A stretch of 64,000 nt of DNA from positions 47,156 through 111,155 of the forward strand of contig JAFPWH010000068.1 of NCBI GenBank assembly GCA_017395065.1, read 5' to 3'. The position numbers and the translations under genes are program-made. Positions 1 to 8,382 of this stretch are shown piece by piece (the stretch's first letter is position 1; each line of letters starts with the position of its first letter). The notes under the pieces are model-generated. The model did no database searches. It worked only from the letters and a program-made list of their open reading frames with translations, and had not been told where the DNA came from. This stretch comes from Clostridia bacterium. GTDB taxonomy: Bacteria > Bacillota > Clostridia > Christensenellales > Aristaeellaceae.

Positions 1-998
1 GGCGGGAAGACCTCGGCCTCGGGCTGAACCTGGCGCATGCTCTCCAGCGCGAGCGTCTGCAAAAGCGCGGTCTCGCCGGTGCACAGAAGCGGAGAGCCTA
101 AGCGCAGCGCGTCCACCATGTTCCAGAGGTTTTCCGTGTACGGCTGCTTCACCGTTCCGTAGTCAAGAACGCTGCCGTCGTCGAAGCGCACGGTGAGGCT
201 GCTGCCCCTTACGCCCTTTGCGCCGAAATGCAGGCTGGCGTGCTCGAAACGGTATTCAAGCAGCGGCTCCTGCTTTTCCTCCGGGGCGACCGCGTGGCTG
301 ACGGCCAGAAAGACGTCCGCGCCGGCGCTTATGCCCTTGAGGACGGCGGTGTCGTAGGTCTCGATGGGGTTTGCGCGATAGGTGCGGCAGTTTACGTCCC
401 GGATGGGCTGCCCGGTCATGAACAGCATGTTCATAAGATAATGCGCCGTCGCGTTGTTGAGCACGCTGTCGAAGATCGCCCTGCCCTGCGCGTCGTATTT
501 GCGCCCGGCCCAGTGCGTGGAGCGCCCGTAGTAGACGAAGCCGCGCGGCCAGAGCACGATGGCTTTGAGCTGTTTGGGCGCGCCGAAGCGGCCCGCGTCC
601 GCGTCGCGCTTGGCCGCGCGGATCACGGGGTCGTAGCACAGCTGGTAGTCCACGTTCAGAAGCCTTCCGGCGCGGTCGCGGGCGGCGAGGATCGCCTTTG
701 CGTCCCCGGCGCAGCCCGCCAGCGGTTTTTCGAGCACCACGTGGCAGCCGTGTTCGAAGGCCTGCACGGCCTGTTCCTTGTGCAGCTGGATGGGCGTCGC
801 GATGACGACGATGTGCGGCCTGACCTCCGCGTACATTCGTTCCGCGTCGGCGTACAGGGGACACATGTCGAAGCCCGAGGCGTAGGGATCGACGGCGGCC
901 GCGAGGCGCACGTTTTCGCGCTTCGGGGCCTTGAAAGCCTCTACGTAGTTTGCGGCAAAGCCGCTCGTTCCGAACAGCGCCACGCGCAATTCATCCAT
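1..998 (-). CDS. Gfo/Idh/MocA family oxidoreductase (C-terminus outside window)
   Basis: NAD(P)-dependent sugar oxidoreductase family. The visible 332 codons start at an ATG (MDELRVALFG) and stay open to the window edge. The N-terminus has the Rossmann pattern GTSGFA, followed by VIATPIQLHKEQAVQAF and the family motif EKPLA near residue 90. The substrate is unknown. It is the last visible gene of the leftward amino-sugar operon, 46 bases after nagB, so it probably oxidises or epimerises a sugar released there. The C-terminus lies beyond position 1. Family assignment is firm; function within the pathway is inference. Confidence 0.85.
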   Translation of the reverse strand, partial: MDELRVALFGTSGFAANYVEAFKAPKRENVRLAAAVDPYASGFDMCPLYADAERMYAEVRPHIVVIATPIQLHKEQAVQAFEHGCHVVLEKPLAGCAGDAKAILAARDRAGRLLNVDYQLCYDPVIRAAKRDADAGRFGAPKQLKAIVLWPRGFVYYGRSTHWAGRKYDAQGRAIFDSVLNNATAHYLMNMLFMTGQPIRDVNCRTYRANPIETYDTAVLKGISAGADVFLAVSHAVAPEEKQEPLLEYRFEHASLHFGAKGVRGSSLTVRFDDGSVLDYGTVKQPYTENLWNMVDALRLGSPLLCTGETALLQTLALESMRQVQPEAEVFP

Positions 999-1044
999 GA
1001 CAGATCGCACCGCCCTTTCGCCGGATCAAACAGTTCGTGATATT

Positions 1045-1809
1045 TTACCGATAGTCTTCGACGGACGTCTCACCGTATAACGACACGCATTCCGTCACGT
1101 CCGCGTAGGAGGCCGCGTCCACGTAGAGATTGAAGTCCGGATGCGTCTTGAGCATCGTGGCGGGCACTTTGGGCGTCAGTTCGTTTTTGAGCGCGGCGGC
1201 GACCGCCCACGCCTTCTCCGCGTGCGGCACGGCGGATACGATGGCCTTGCACTGCATGATCTGCCATACGCTCATGCTGACCGCCTGTTTGGGCACGTCG
1301 TCGAAGCCGGCAAACCAGCCCTCGGCCACCTGCTGATTGCGGCAGGCCTCGTCGAGGTTTACGATGATGTACGCCTCGCGTGTGTCAAAGTCGGCCGGCG
1401 GGTCGTTGAAGGCGATATGGGAATTGCGGCCGATGCCGATGAGGCCGACGTCGATGGGCGCAAGGCGGATCTCCTTGGTCAGGCGCTCAATCCCCTCGCG
1501 GGTTCCGTCGACGAAGTGGACCTTCTCCACGCCCGTCTTGTCCACGAAGCGCTCCTTCAGGTACTTGCGGAAGCTGGCCGGATGGGTGATGGGCAGATCG
1601 ACGTACTCGTCGAGATGGAACATTTCGACCTTTTTCCAGTCGATGTCCTCCTGAACGAGGTACTTGAGCGTCTCGAACTGGCTCGCGCCGGTCGACAGCA
1701 CGATGCGGGCGCTGCCGTGATCGGCGATGGCTGCCCGGATCAGAGACGCGGACTTCTCCGCCGCGCGGCGGCCCAGTTCGTCCGCGGTTTTGGAAATGAC
1801 GATCTTCAT
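1045..1809 (-). CDS. nagB: Glucosamine-6-phosphate deaminase
   Basis: 254 residues, the usual NagB length. Converts glucosamine-6-phosphate to fructose-6-phosphate plus ammonia in the cytoplasm. Seen: LSTGASQFETL (phosphate loop, residues about 38-48), EMFHLDEYVDLP (catalytic Asp region), GIGRNSHIAFNDP (catalytic His with the following Asn/Asp). It sits in the leftward operon between two Gfo/Idh oxidoreductases, and the deacetylase nagA starts the divergent operon, so together they complete GlcNAc-6-P catabolism. The loop reads GASQ where many homologues have GxTP, so a NagB-like isomerase of a related amino sugar is possible. Confidence 0.9.
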   Translation of the reverse strand: MKIVISKTADELGRRAAEKSASLIRAAIADHGSARIVLSTGASQFETLKYLVQEDIDWKKVEMFHLDEYVDLPITHPASFRKYLKERFVDKTGVEKVHFVDGTREGIERLTKEIRLAPIDVGLIGIGRNSHIAFNDPPADFDTREAYIIVNLDEACRNQQVAEGWFAGFDDVPKQAVSMSVWQIMQCKAIVSAVPHAEKAWAVAAALKNELTPKVPATMLKTHPDFNLYVDAASYADVTECVSLYGETSVEDYR

Positions 1810-1852
1810 ATGATTTCCCCCTTATGCTGGTTATGCTGTATTTTTGGTTCGC

Positions 1853-3085
1853 TTATTTCAAAAGCTCCGGATAGAAGCCGCCCAGGAATTCGCCCAGGCG
1901 AACAGCCCTGTCCTCGCGCATGGAGATGTTCGCCGCGATGCCGATGCCGATGGACATCGCGCCGGCGCGGGTGTCTGCCATCTGCCCGAGCGGGTCTTCG
2001 CTGTAGCCTCTGAACAGCTTTTCCCGGAGCGCGGGGTCGGAACCGCCGTGTCCGCCGGGGCGCTGCTTGACGTGCGAGCGGTCGAAGACCAGGCACTCAC
2101 CGTCGCGGTCGTAAAAGCGGATCGTTTCCTTGTCGAAGGCGTTGTCGCACTCCAGGCGGCCTCTTTCGCCGTTCAGTACGATCTTCATGCACTCGTAGGG
2201 CGAATGGGCCGTGAGCGAATAGCTGACGACCGTTCCCTTCGCGTAGCGGATGTTGACCGATACGCTGTCCTCGATGTCGATCTCTTTGGAGAACAGGCAG
2301 CGGTCCCTGATGTATCCGTCCGCCGACTCGCAGTCCTTATACAGCAGCTTCAGTCGTCCGCCGTCCTCGTTGTCGATGTCCTGATAGAACTCGCACTGTT
2401 TTTTGTACGGGCAGGTCAGGCACCTTTCGCCGTGGGGCCGCCTGTCGTCGCCGTAGAAGCGGCGCGTGCCGAAGGCGTTGACCTTGACGGGCTCGTCGTC
2501 CAAAAACCAGTTGAGCAGGTCGAAGTGATGCGTGCACTTGTGGATCAGGAGCGAACCGGAATTGGCGCGCACGGAGTGCCAGCGGCGGAAATAGTCCGCG
2601 CCGTGGCTGGTGTCCAGCAGCCATTCGTAGTGCGCCGATAGCACGTTTCCGAGCAGCCCGTGGGACACGAGCTCCTTGATCTTCACGTAAAAATCCATGA
2701 AGCGGCAGTTGAACGTGACCGTGACCTTATGGCCGGTGCGCTTTTCCGCCTCGAGAATGGCGGCGCACATCTTTTCGTCGGTCGTGAGCGGCTTTTCGCT
2801 GATCACGTCGCAGCCCGCTTCCAGCGCGCGGCAGATGTAGTCCGCGTGGGCGCAGTCCTTGGTCGTGACGATGACGACGTCCGGCTTTTGTTCCCTGAGC
2901 ATGCGATCGAAATCCGTGTACGCCGGGATGTCGCTCTTCAGGTATTTGCCCACCAGCTGCGCCCGCAGGGGATTTATGTCGCACACGCCCGCAAGGCGCG
3001 CAACGTCCGCGAAATCCTTCACGATAGGTTCGCAGTACGACCACAGGCCCCTGTATCCGGTGCCCACAAGCACATAGGTTTTCAT
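1853..3085 (-). CDS. Gfo/Idh/MocA family oxidoreductase with cysteine cluster
   Basis: 410-residue NAD(P)-dependent oxidoreductase. N-terminal Rossmann fold (VLVGTGYRGLW), EKPLTTDEK near residue 98, and the substrate-domain motif HKCTHHFDLLNWFL carrying the usual catalytic His/Asp. An insertion after it contains five cysteines (CLTCPYKKQC, then KDC and RDRC), suggesting a metal site or structural disulfides; I do not know its role. It starts at ATG, 19 bases downstream of the serine hydrolase gene and 44 bases upstream of nagB in the same operon. The family is clear; the sugar substrate is not. Confidence 0.85.
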   Translation of the reverse strand: MKTYVLVGTGYRGLWSYCEPIVKDFADVARLAGVCDINPLRAQLVGKYLKSDIPAYTDFDRMLREQKPDVVIVTTKDCAHADYICRALEAGCDVISEKPLTTDEKMCAAILEAEKRTGHKVTVTFNCRFMDFYVKIKELVSHGLLGNVLSAHYEWLLDTSHGADYFRRWHSVRANSGSLLIHKCTHHFDLLNWFLDDEPVKVNAFGTRRFYGDDRRPHGERCLTCPYKKQCEFYQDIDNEDGGRLKLLYKDCESADGYIRDRCLFSKEIDIEDSVSVNIRYAKGTVVSYSLTAHSPYECMKIVLNGERGRLECDNAFDKETIRFYDRDGECLVFDRSHVKQRPGGHGGSDPALREKLFRGYSEDPLGQMADTRAGAMSIGIGIAANISMREDRAVRLGEFLGGFYPELLK

Positions 3086-3103
3086 AGTGTCCTCCCATCG
3101 GGT

Positions 3104-4567
3104 TCAGTCGCACCGGGCTTTGCCGGCGAGATACCCGCGATAATCGTTAAAGAAGTTTTCGGCGCTTTTGACCATGAACACCGTGAGCGTGTCGTTTTTG
3201 AAGGTCAGCTGCATCCGGATCGAGCCCAGATAATCGTCCACGCTCATCACCCTGGCCAGGATCGTGTTTTCGCTCTCCCACACCGCCTGCGTCAGGCAGC
3301 GGTAGTTCGTGTCCATACGCGCGATGTTTCTTCCCGCGTACTTTTCGGGAAAGACGATTTCCTGCCATTTGCCAAGGCCGAAGCGCAGCGTAAAGCGGCC
3401 GTTCGGCTTTTCGTAGTTCAGGAGAAGTGCGCCTTCTTCAAAATCAAGGCGCATCCAGTGAAAATCGAACAGGTTTTTGTCAAATATATAGGTGACGCCC
3501 GACACTTTCTTTGCCGTCGGACTGTCTGCGCTGCCCGGGCGCATCGGGATGACGGTTTTGTACGTCCTCAGACGTTCGAGCGCTTCGGGGTTTGCGGGCA
3601 GGGGATAAGCGTCCATTTCGTCGAGCAGTTCGTAATAGGCGTATCGGATGGCGTCCTCCGCGTTGTTGATGCCCTGCGTGTCCGCGGTCAGCACAACCAC
3701 GACATCGTTTTCGGGGTCCATGAACGCGTACTGGCAGCCCATGCCGCAGCAGGCGAAGCCCCCGCGGCGCATCATCCAGAACTGGTAGCCGTAGCCGTCC
3801 CGGATGTAGGAAGAATCGGCGGTGGTGATGTCGATCTGTTTTGTGGTGGCTTTGAGCATGTAATCTCTGTCCACCAATTGCTTTCCGTTCCACTGACCCC
3901 TGTTTAAACAGAACTGGCCGAATTTCAGAAGGTCGCGGGGCGTGCAGAGAATGCCGCTGCCCGTCCAGGAGCGGCCCTCGGGCGTTTCGACGCACCAGAT
4001 ATCCTTCGAGATGCCCAGTTCGTTAAGCAGGGGACGCATGTATTCGAGGATCGGTTTTCCGCTCAGCTTTTCCACGACGGCCATCAGCACCGTGGTGCCG
4101 GCCGTGTCATAGTGGAAGATCGTGCCGGGCTCGTGCTTTGGCTGTTTATTGTCGAAAAAGGTCTTCACAAAATCGGGATCGTCCCAGTCGTAGGAGGTCT
4201 CCTCGTTCTGGGTCGCCATTCTCAGAAGGTCGCGCACGGTCGCGCGCAGCGTGTATTCGTCGGGTTCGTCGGGAAGGTATTCCGGGAAGAAGGAAGCGAC
4301 CGTATCGTCGAGCCGAAGGCGCCCTTCGGTCACCAGCATGCCGATCGCGACGGAGGTGAAGCTCTTGCTCACGGAATACATGCGGTGCTTGGTGTCGGGA
4401 CCGAAAGGATGGGTGTAGCCCTCCGCGGCGATCTTTCCGTGGCGCGTGATTATGTAGGAGTGCAGCGGGAAAGCGTAGGTTTTCATCTTGTCCAGAAAGC
4501 GGACGATGCTGCCCGACGGAATGCCCAGCGACTCCGGCGAAACGGTTTCAAACAGCTTTTCTTGCAT
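3104..4567 (-). CDS. Beta-lactamase-fold serine hydrolase (class C-like)
   Basis: 487 residues. Penicillin-binding/beta-lactamase-fold enzyme, probably an esterase or peptidase rather than a resistance enzyme. The SxxK nucleophile motif is in YSVSKSFTS; the second motif is YDT in place of the usual YxN. No signal peptide, so it should act in the cytoplasm. A C-terminal extension of about 130 residues, predicted beta-rich, follows the catalytic domain. It lies in the amino-sugar operon between the solute-binding protein and an oxidoreductase, which suggests hydrolysis of an ester or amide on an imported glycoside. Substrate unknown. Confidence 0.8.
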   Translation of the reverse strand: MQEKLFETVSPESLGIPSGSIVRFLDKMKTYAFPLHSYIITRHGKIAAEGYTHPFGPDTKHRMYSVSKSFTSVAIGMLVTEGRLRLDDTVASFFPEYLPDEPDEYTLRATVRDLLRMATQNEETSYDWDDPDFVKTFFDNKQPKHEPGTIFHYDTAGTTVLMAVVEKLSGKPILEYMRPLLNELGISKDIWCVETPEGRSWTGSGILCTPRDLLKFGQFCLNRGQWNGKQLVDRDYMLKATTKQIDITTADSSYIRDGYGYQFWMMRRGGFACCGMGCQYAFMDPENDVVVVLTADTQGINNAEDAIRYAYYELLDEMDAYPLPANPEALERLRTYKTVIPMRPGSADSPTAKKVSGVTYIFDKNLFDFHWMRLDFEEGALLLNYEKPNGRFTLRFGLGKWQEIVFPEKYAGRNIARMDTNYRCLTQAVWESENTILARVMSVDDYLGSIRMQLTFKNDTLTVFMVKSAENFFNDYRGYLAGKARCD

Positions 4568-4620
4568 GGTCTTCTTCCTCCGGCTTCATTCTTGCCCGGG
4601 CAGGTTTCGGCTGCCCCATT

Positions 4621-4653
4621 AAAAGGGCGGCTGCCCTTGGTGGAAAGCCGCCC
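4621..4653 (-). terminator. Hairpin after solute-binding-protein gene (attenuator)
   Basis: On the minus strand GGGCGGCT pairs with AGCCGCCC (8 bp, 13-base loop) and TTTT follows. It lies between the solute-binding protein and the serine hydrolase, where partial termination would give more binding protein than downstream enzymes. Confidence 0.7.
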
Positions 4654-4673
4654 GTGTATGGTTCGATGGATGA

Positions 4674-6203
4674 TTACTTGTTGACCGCTCTCCAGGCGTC
4701 CAGCTGGCTCTGGGCTTCCGCGATGACTGCGGCGGCGCCGGAGGCGTCCAGCTTGGCCAGGAACTCGTCGATGCGGGCGTCCACTTCGTCCACCGCGATC
4801 CAACCCCACTTGAGGCCGGTCTCGTACTCGTCGATGACGGCGCTGCAGGCAGCGATCTCATTCTGTACGGGCGTGGGATCGAAGATGAAGCCGAGGTTGG
4901 TGTCGGAAATGGCGGATTCGTTGGCAGCCTTGATCAGGTCCATGAAGTTGTTGGGATAGCCCTCGGGGACCTTGGAGTAGACCAGCGCGCCGAAGTTGGC
5001 GCCGTACCAGTAGTAGTGGGCGCGGGAACCGGAATCGGCGTTCTTGGTGCCGGCGAAGGTGATCACGTTCTCTTCGTCGCTCTGCAGCCAGTGGGTGCCT
5101 TCGATGCCGAAGCGCAGCGTGGTGGCTACGTAGGGATCGGTGTTGATGAGCTCAAGGGCCATGACGGCGCGCTCGGGGTTCTTGCTGGTCGCGCTGACAC
5201 AGTTGACGGCGGCCTGCAGATAGTTGGTGGTGGCGATGTTCTTGGCGTAGGGAACCATCAGGGTGTCCCAGTTCGGGGAATACTGATGCTTGGACACGGT
5301 CACGTAGCCGTTGCCGATGTCGCCAACCAGGTAGGCGTAGGGATCGTTGTTGTAGATGCGGTCGGGATCCCAGTACCAGGGATTGTCATGCAGCACGCCT
5401 TCGCTCACGAGCTCGGCGATGGTGTTGCACAGATCGCGGTATTCCTGGGTCGCATACTTGTTGAAGACGATCTCGCCGGAGCCCATGCCTTCGTAAGCTT
5501 CGATGCCGGGAATGTTCGTTACGGCAAAGGAGCTGATGGTCTCGTAGGGCGCCCACTGCTCGAGGTCGGGGAAGGTGCGGGTCATGGGCACGAACTCGCC
5601 GTCGAGCACGTACTCGGGATGCATGGCGTTGCGCAGTTCAAACGCTTCGCGCAGGATCGGGATCATGTCCTGATAGTTGTCGACGGTCTCGGGGATGTCG
5701 AGGCCGATCTCGTTGGCCAGCGTCTCGTTGATCATGACGGCGTACATGACGACGGAATCCTTGTAGGAAGGAATGCCGTAAATGTGGCCGTCGACCTTCA
5801 TGGCTTCCCACAGTCCCTCGGGGATCATGGCGTAGGTCTCGGGGGCATACTCGGTGAGCAGTTCCTCGATCGGCACGAACGCGTCTTTTTTGACGTAATC
5901 CACATAGCCGATGCCGCTGTTGCAGTTGATGATGTCCACTTCCTGGCCGCTCATGAGGATCGGGCCGACCTTCGCGGAGTACTCAGAGGGCTCGACAAAG
6001 TGGAAGTTGATGGTCGCGTTGATCTTTTCCTTGAAGTAGGCGTTCAGCGCGTCGAACACCATCGCGTTGTCGGGCAGCTGATCGGTGGCGACGTACCACT
6101 CGAGCGTTACCGGCTCAAGGGTTTCCGCACCGGCAAACGACGCAACGCCCAGCGCCATGATCAGCGCCAGCGCAAGACCAAGCAAACGGGTAAATTTTTT
6201 CAT
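4674..6203 (-). CDS. Extracellular solute-binding protein of carbohydrate ABC importer
   Basis: 509 residues. Captures an oligosaccharide outside the membrane and delivers it to the two permeases encoded just upstream. Signal peptide MKKFTRLLGLALALIMALGV ends at about SFAGA, with no lipobox Cys, so it is probably cleaved by signal peptidase I; most Gram-positive binding proteins are lipoproteins, which makes this odd. The length and the YxxPxYKDS-type segment GIPSYKDSVV resemble the LplA/YtcQ group that works with LplB/LplC permeases. An attenuator-like hairpin follows the gene. The ligand is not known; neighbours suggest an N-acetylated sugar. Confidence 0.85.
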   Translation of the reverse strand: MKKFTRLLGLALALIMALGVASFAGAETLEPVTLEWYVATDQLPDNAMVFDALNAYFKEKINATINFHFVEPSEYSAKVGPILMSGQEVDIINCNSGIGYVDYVKKDAFVPIEELLTEYAPETYAMIPEGLWEAMKVDGHIYGIPSYKDSVVMYAVMINETLANEIGLDIPETVDNYQDMIPILREAFELRNAMHPEYVLDGEFVPMTRTFPDLEQWAPYETISSFAVTNIPGIEAYEGMGSGEIVFNKYATQEYRDLCNTIAELVSEGVLHDNPWYWDPDRIYNNDPYAYLVGDIGNGYVTVSKHQYSPNWDTLMVPYAKNIATTNYLQAAVNCVSATSKNPERAVMALELINTDPYVATTLRFGIEGTHWLQSDEENVITFAGTKNADSGSRAHYYWYGANFGALVYSKVPEGYPNNFMDLIKAANESAISDTNLGFIFDPTPVQNEIAACSAVIDEYETGLKWGWIAVDEVDARIDEFLAKLDASGAAAVIAEAQSQLDAWRAVNK

Positions 6204-6258
6204 GGGGTGACCTCCTTAGTTAATATTTCTTCGCCGTTCGCACGGCAATGAATTCAAA

Positions 6259-7197
6259 TCAGCCCTTCACGCTGCCGATGGTCATTCCGCGGATGAAGTA
6301 CCGCTGGAAGAAGGGATAGGCGAACAATACGGGCAGCGTGGTCAGCACGACGATGGCCATTCGCGTCTGCTCGGAGGGCATGTTTTTGAGCATCTGCATG
6401 CCGTCCGGCGAGGAAGCGAGAGAGGAATTGTTTTTGATGAAGTCGATCCTTTGCTGTATGCGGGTAAGCATCGTCTGAAGGGGCACGAGCTTTGGGTTGT
6501 CGATGTAGAGCATGCCGGTAAACCATTCGTTCCACTTGCCCACCAGCACGAACAGCCCGATCGTCGCAAGCCCCGCCTTGGACAGGGGCAGCACGATCCT
6601 GAAAAACACCTTGAAGTCGGACGCGCCGTCGATCTGCGCGGCGTCGAACAGTTCGATCGGGATCGTGGTGCTTATGAACGTGCGCAGTACGATGATGTTG
6701 AACGTACCGACCATGCCGCTCAGAAGCAGTATCCAGAACGTATCGTAGATGTGCAGCACGTTTACGTTTATGATGTAGCTTGGCACGAGGCCGCCGGAAA
6801 ACAGCATCGTGAAAAACACGACGAAGGTGTAGAACTTGCGCGCGCCGAAGCGCTGCTGCGCAAGTACGTAGGCGTACATCGTCATGATGAGGACGCTGAG
6901 CACCGTGTGAAGCAGCGTCACCTCGATCGTGATGATGTAGCTGTCCACCAATTGCGAGCCGGTCTTGAACAGGCTTTCGTAGGCGACGAAGCTGGTGCTG
7001 AGCGGAACGAAGCTGAAGCCGCGCATCGTGAGGCTGAGCGAAGAGGTGATGGATATGATGAACACCAGCGCCACCGGCACGACCGTAAGGACGGCGACGA
7101 CGCTCATGACCACGCTGAAAATCATGTTGGTCAGCGGCTTTATACGGTTTATCCTGTCAAAGGAGCTGGTTTCGGTTGAATCTGCAGCCATTTTCAC
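6259..7197 (-). CDS. Carbohydrate ABC transporter permease (LplC/YtcP type)
   Basis: 312 residues, MalG-like inner membrane permease with about six transmembrane helices (first at residues about 20-45, IFSVVMSVVAVLTVVPVALV). The EAA loop that docks the ATPase reads FDAAQIDGASDFKVFF, and the C-terminus ends GMTIGSVKG, typical of this group. It starts 7 bases downstream of the partner permease and 55 bases upstream of the binding-protein gene. No ATPase gene is in the operon, so a shared MsmX-type ATPase encoded elsewhere is inferred. Confidence 0.9.
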   Translation of the reverse strand: MKMAADSTETSSFDRINRIKPLTNMIFSVVMSVVAVLTVVPVALVFIISITSSLSLTMRGFSFVPLSTSFVAYESLFKTGSQLVDSYIITIEVTLLHTVLSVLIMTMYAYVLAQQRFGARKFYTFVVFFTMLFSGGLVPSYIINVNVLHIYDTFWILLLSGMVGTFNIIVLRTFISTTIPIELFDAAQIDGASDFKVFFRIVLPLSKAGLATIGLFVLVGKWNEWFTGMLYIDNPKLVPLQTMLTRIQQRIDFIKNNSSLASSPDGMQMLKNMPSEQTRMAIVVLTTLPVLFAYPFFQRYFIRGMTIGSVKG

Positions 7198-7203
7198 ACC
7201 TTC

Positions 7204-8151
7204 TCAGTAAAGCGCGCTTTCTTCGTCCACGCGCCGCACGATGGCGTTGGATACGATGATGAGCACAAAGCCGACCACAGACTGGTAAAGGCCTGCGGCC
7301 GCGGCCATGCCGGTGTCGTTCAAATCCTTGAGGGCGCGGTAGACGAAGGTATCGATGACGTCCACGACCTCGTACAGCTCGCCCGTGTTCTGCGTTACGT
7401 TGTAGGAAAGGCCCATGTCGCCGCGGAACATGCTGCCCATGTTGAGGATGAGCATGATGACGATGATGTGCCTTAAGTGCGGAAGCGTGATGTAGCGCGC
7501 CTGCTGAAGCTTGGAGGCACCGTCCAGCACGGCGGCTTCATAGAATTCGCTCGATATGCCGGAGATCGACGCCACGTACACGATGGCCGTGTAGCCCACG
7601 CCCTTCCAGGCGCTTATGAACACGAGCAGGAAAGGCCAAAGCGGCCGGTAGGTGTACCAGAAGGTGTTTCCGGGCTCTCCCAGCGCCTTGAGCATCGTGT
7701 TTACGACGCCTTTGGGGCCGATGAACGCGTAGACCACGATGGCCACGACGCTCATGGACAGAAAGTACGGCATGATGAGCATGGTCTGGATCGTCTTGGA
7801 CAGGCGCTTTATGTACATTTCGTCCAGGATCAGCGCAAGCAGCACCGACAAACTCGTATTGACGGTGATGAAGGCGATGTTGTACAAGACGGTGTTGCGG
7901 GTGATGCGCCAGGCGTCCTGGGTCTTGAACATGAACTCGAAGTTCTTAAGGCCCAACCAGGGGCTGCCGAAAAAGCCCTTCGCCACGGAATAGCGCTCAA
8001 ACGCCAGCACCACGCCGAACATGGGCGCGTAGCTGAAGATGAGCAGATACAGCAATACGGGGAGCGCAAGCACATGCAGCTGCCAGTGTTTTTTGAACGC
8101 TGTCAGGATACCGGTACGCGTTTTGCCGATTTGTCCTTCCCTTGCGGTCAC
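7204..8151 (-). CDS. Carbohydrate ABC transporter permease (LplB/YteP type)
   Basis: 315 residues, MalF-like permease with six predicted helices; the first segment (LHVLALPVLLYLLIFSYAPM) is typical of LplB proteins. EAA loop: YEAAVLDGASKLQQARY. The chosen start is GTG at 8151, nine bases after GGAGG; a nearby ATG at 8156 is out of frame and stops at once. First gene of the leftward amino-sugar operon, behind the promoter at 8193-8221. Confidence 0.9.
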   Translation of the reverse strand: MTAREGQIGKTRTGILTAFKKHWQLHVLALPVLLYLLIFSYAPMFGVVLAFERYSVAKGFFGSPWLGLKNFEFMFKTQDAWRITRNTVLYNIAFITVNTSLSVLLALILDEMYIKRLSKTIQTMLIMPYFLSMSVVAIVVYAFIGPKGVVNTMLKALGEPGNTFWYTYRPLWPFLLVFISAWKGVGYTAIVYVASISGISSEFYEAAVLDGASKLQQARYITLPHLRHIIVIMLILNMGSMFRGDMGLSYNVTQNTGELYEVVDVIDTFVYRALKDLNDTGMAAAAGLYQSVVGFVLIIVSNAIVRRVDEESALY

Positions 8152-8192
8152 GCCATCTGACCTCCGAAAGCATATAGCTCAAATATGTTAAT

Positions 8193-8221
8193 ATTATAAT
8201 ACCGCGTCCTATAAAATGCAA
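8193..8221 (-). promoter_or_regulatory. Promoter of leftward amino-sugar operon
   Basis: On the minus strand TTGCAT, 17 bases, TATAAT, about 42 bases before the GTG start of the first permease gene. It lies close to the divergent nagA promoter, so a regulator binding between them could control both operons. Confidence 0.8.
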
Positions 8222-8292
8222 GTATTTCTTTGCGATTTATGGGCATTTTACCAAAAAAATTATAAAAATACAAAAAGCAGCCGTCCGTCCGC

Positions 8293-8321
8293 TTGAAAGC
8301 GGCGCCGCAGTGTACTATAAT
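8293..8321 (+). promoter_or_regulatory. Promoter of nagA operon
   Basis: TTGAAA, 17 bases, TATAAT, 61 bases before nagA. The spacer holds GCGGCGCCGC, a perfect 10-base palindrome (8299-8308) that could be an operator. No other gene lies in the 231-base divergent region. Confidence 0.85.
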
Positions 8322-8382
8322 ATATATCCGCAGACATTGCAGGAAACATTTCTGTGCAGAAAAGGATAAAGAAGGCTGAAAG

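Noticed and set aside
5016..6251. Long plus-strand frame opposite the solute-binding protein
   Set aside because: Antisense shadow in GC-rich DNA; low-complexity Val/Gly/Asp-rich product, no RBS or family.
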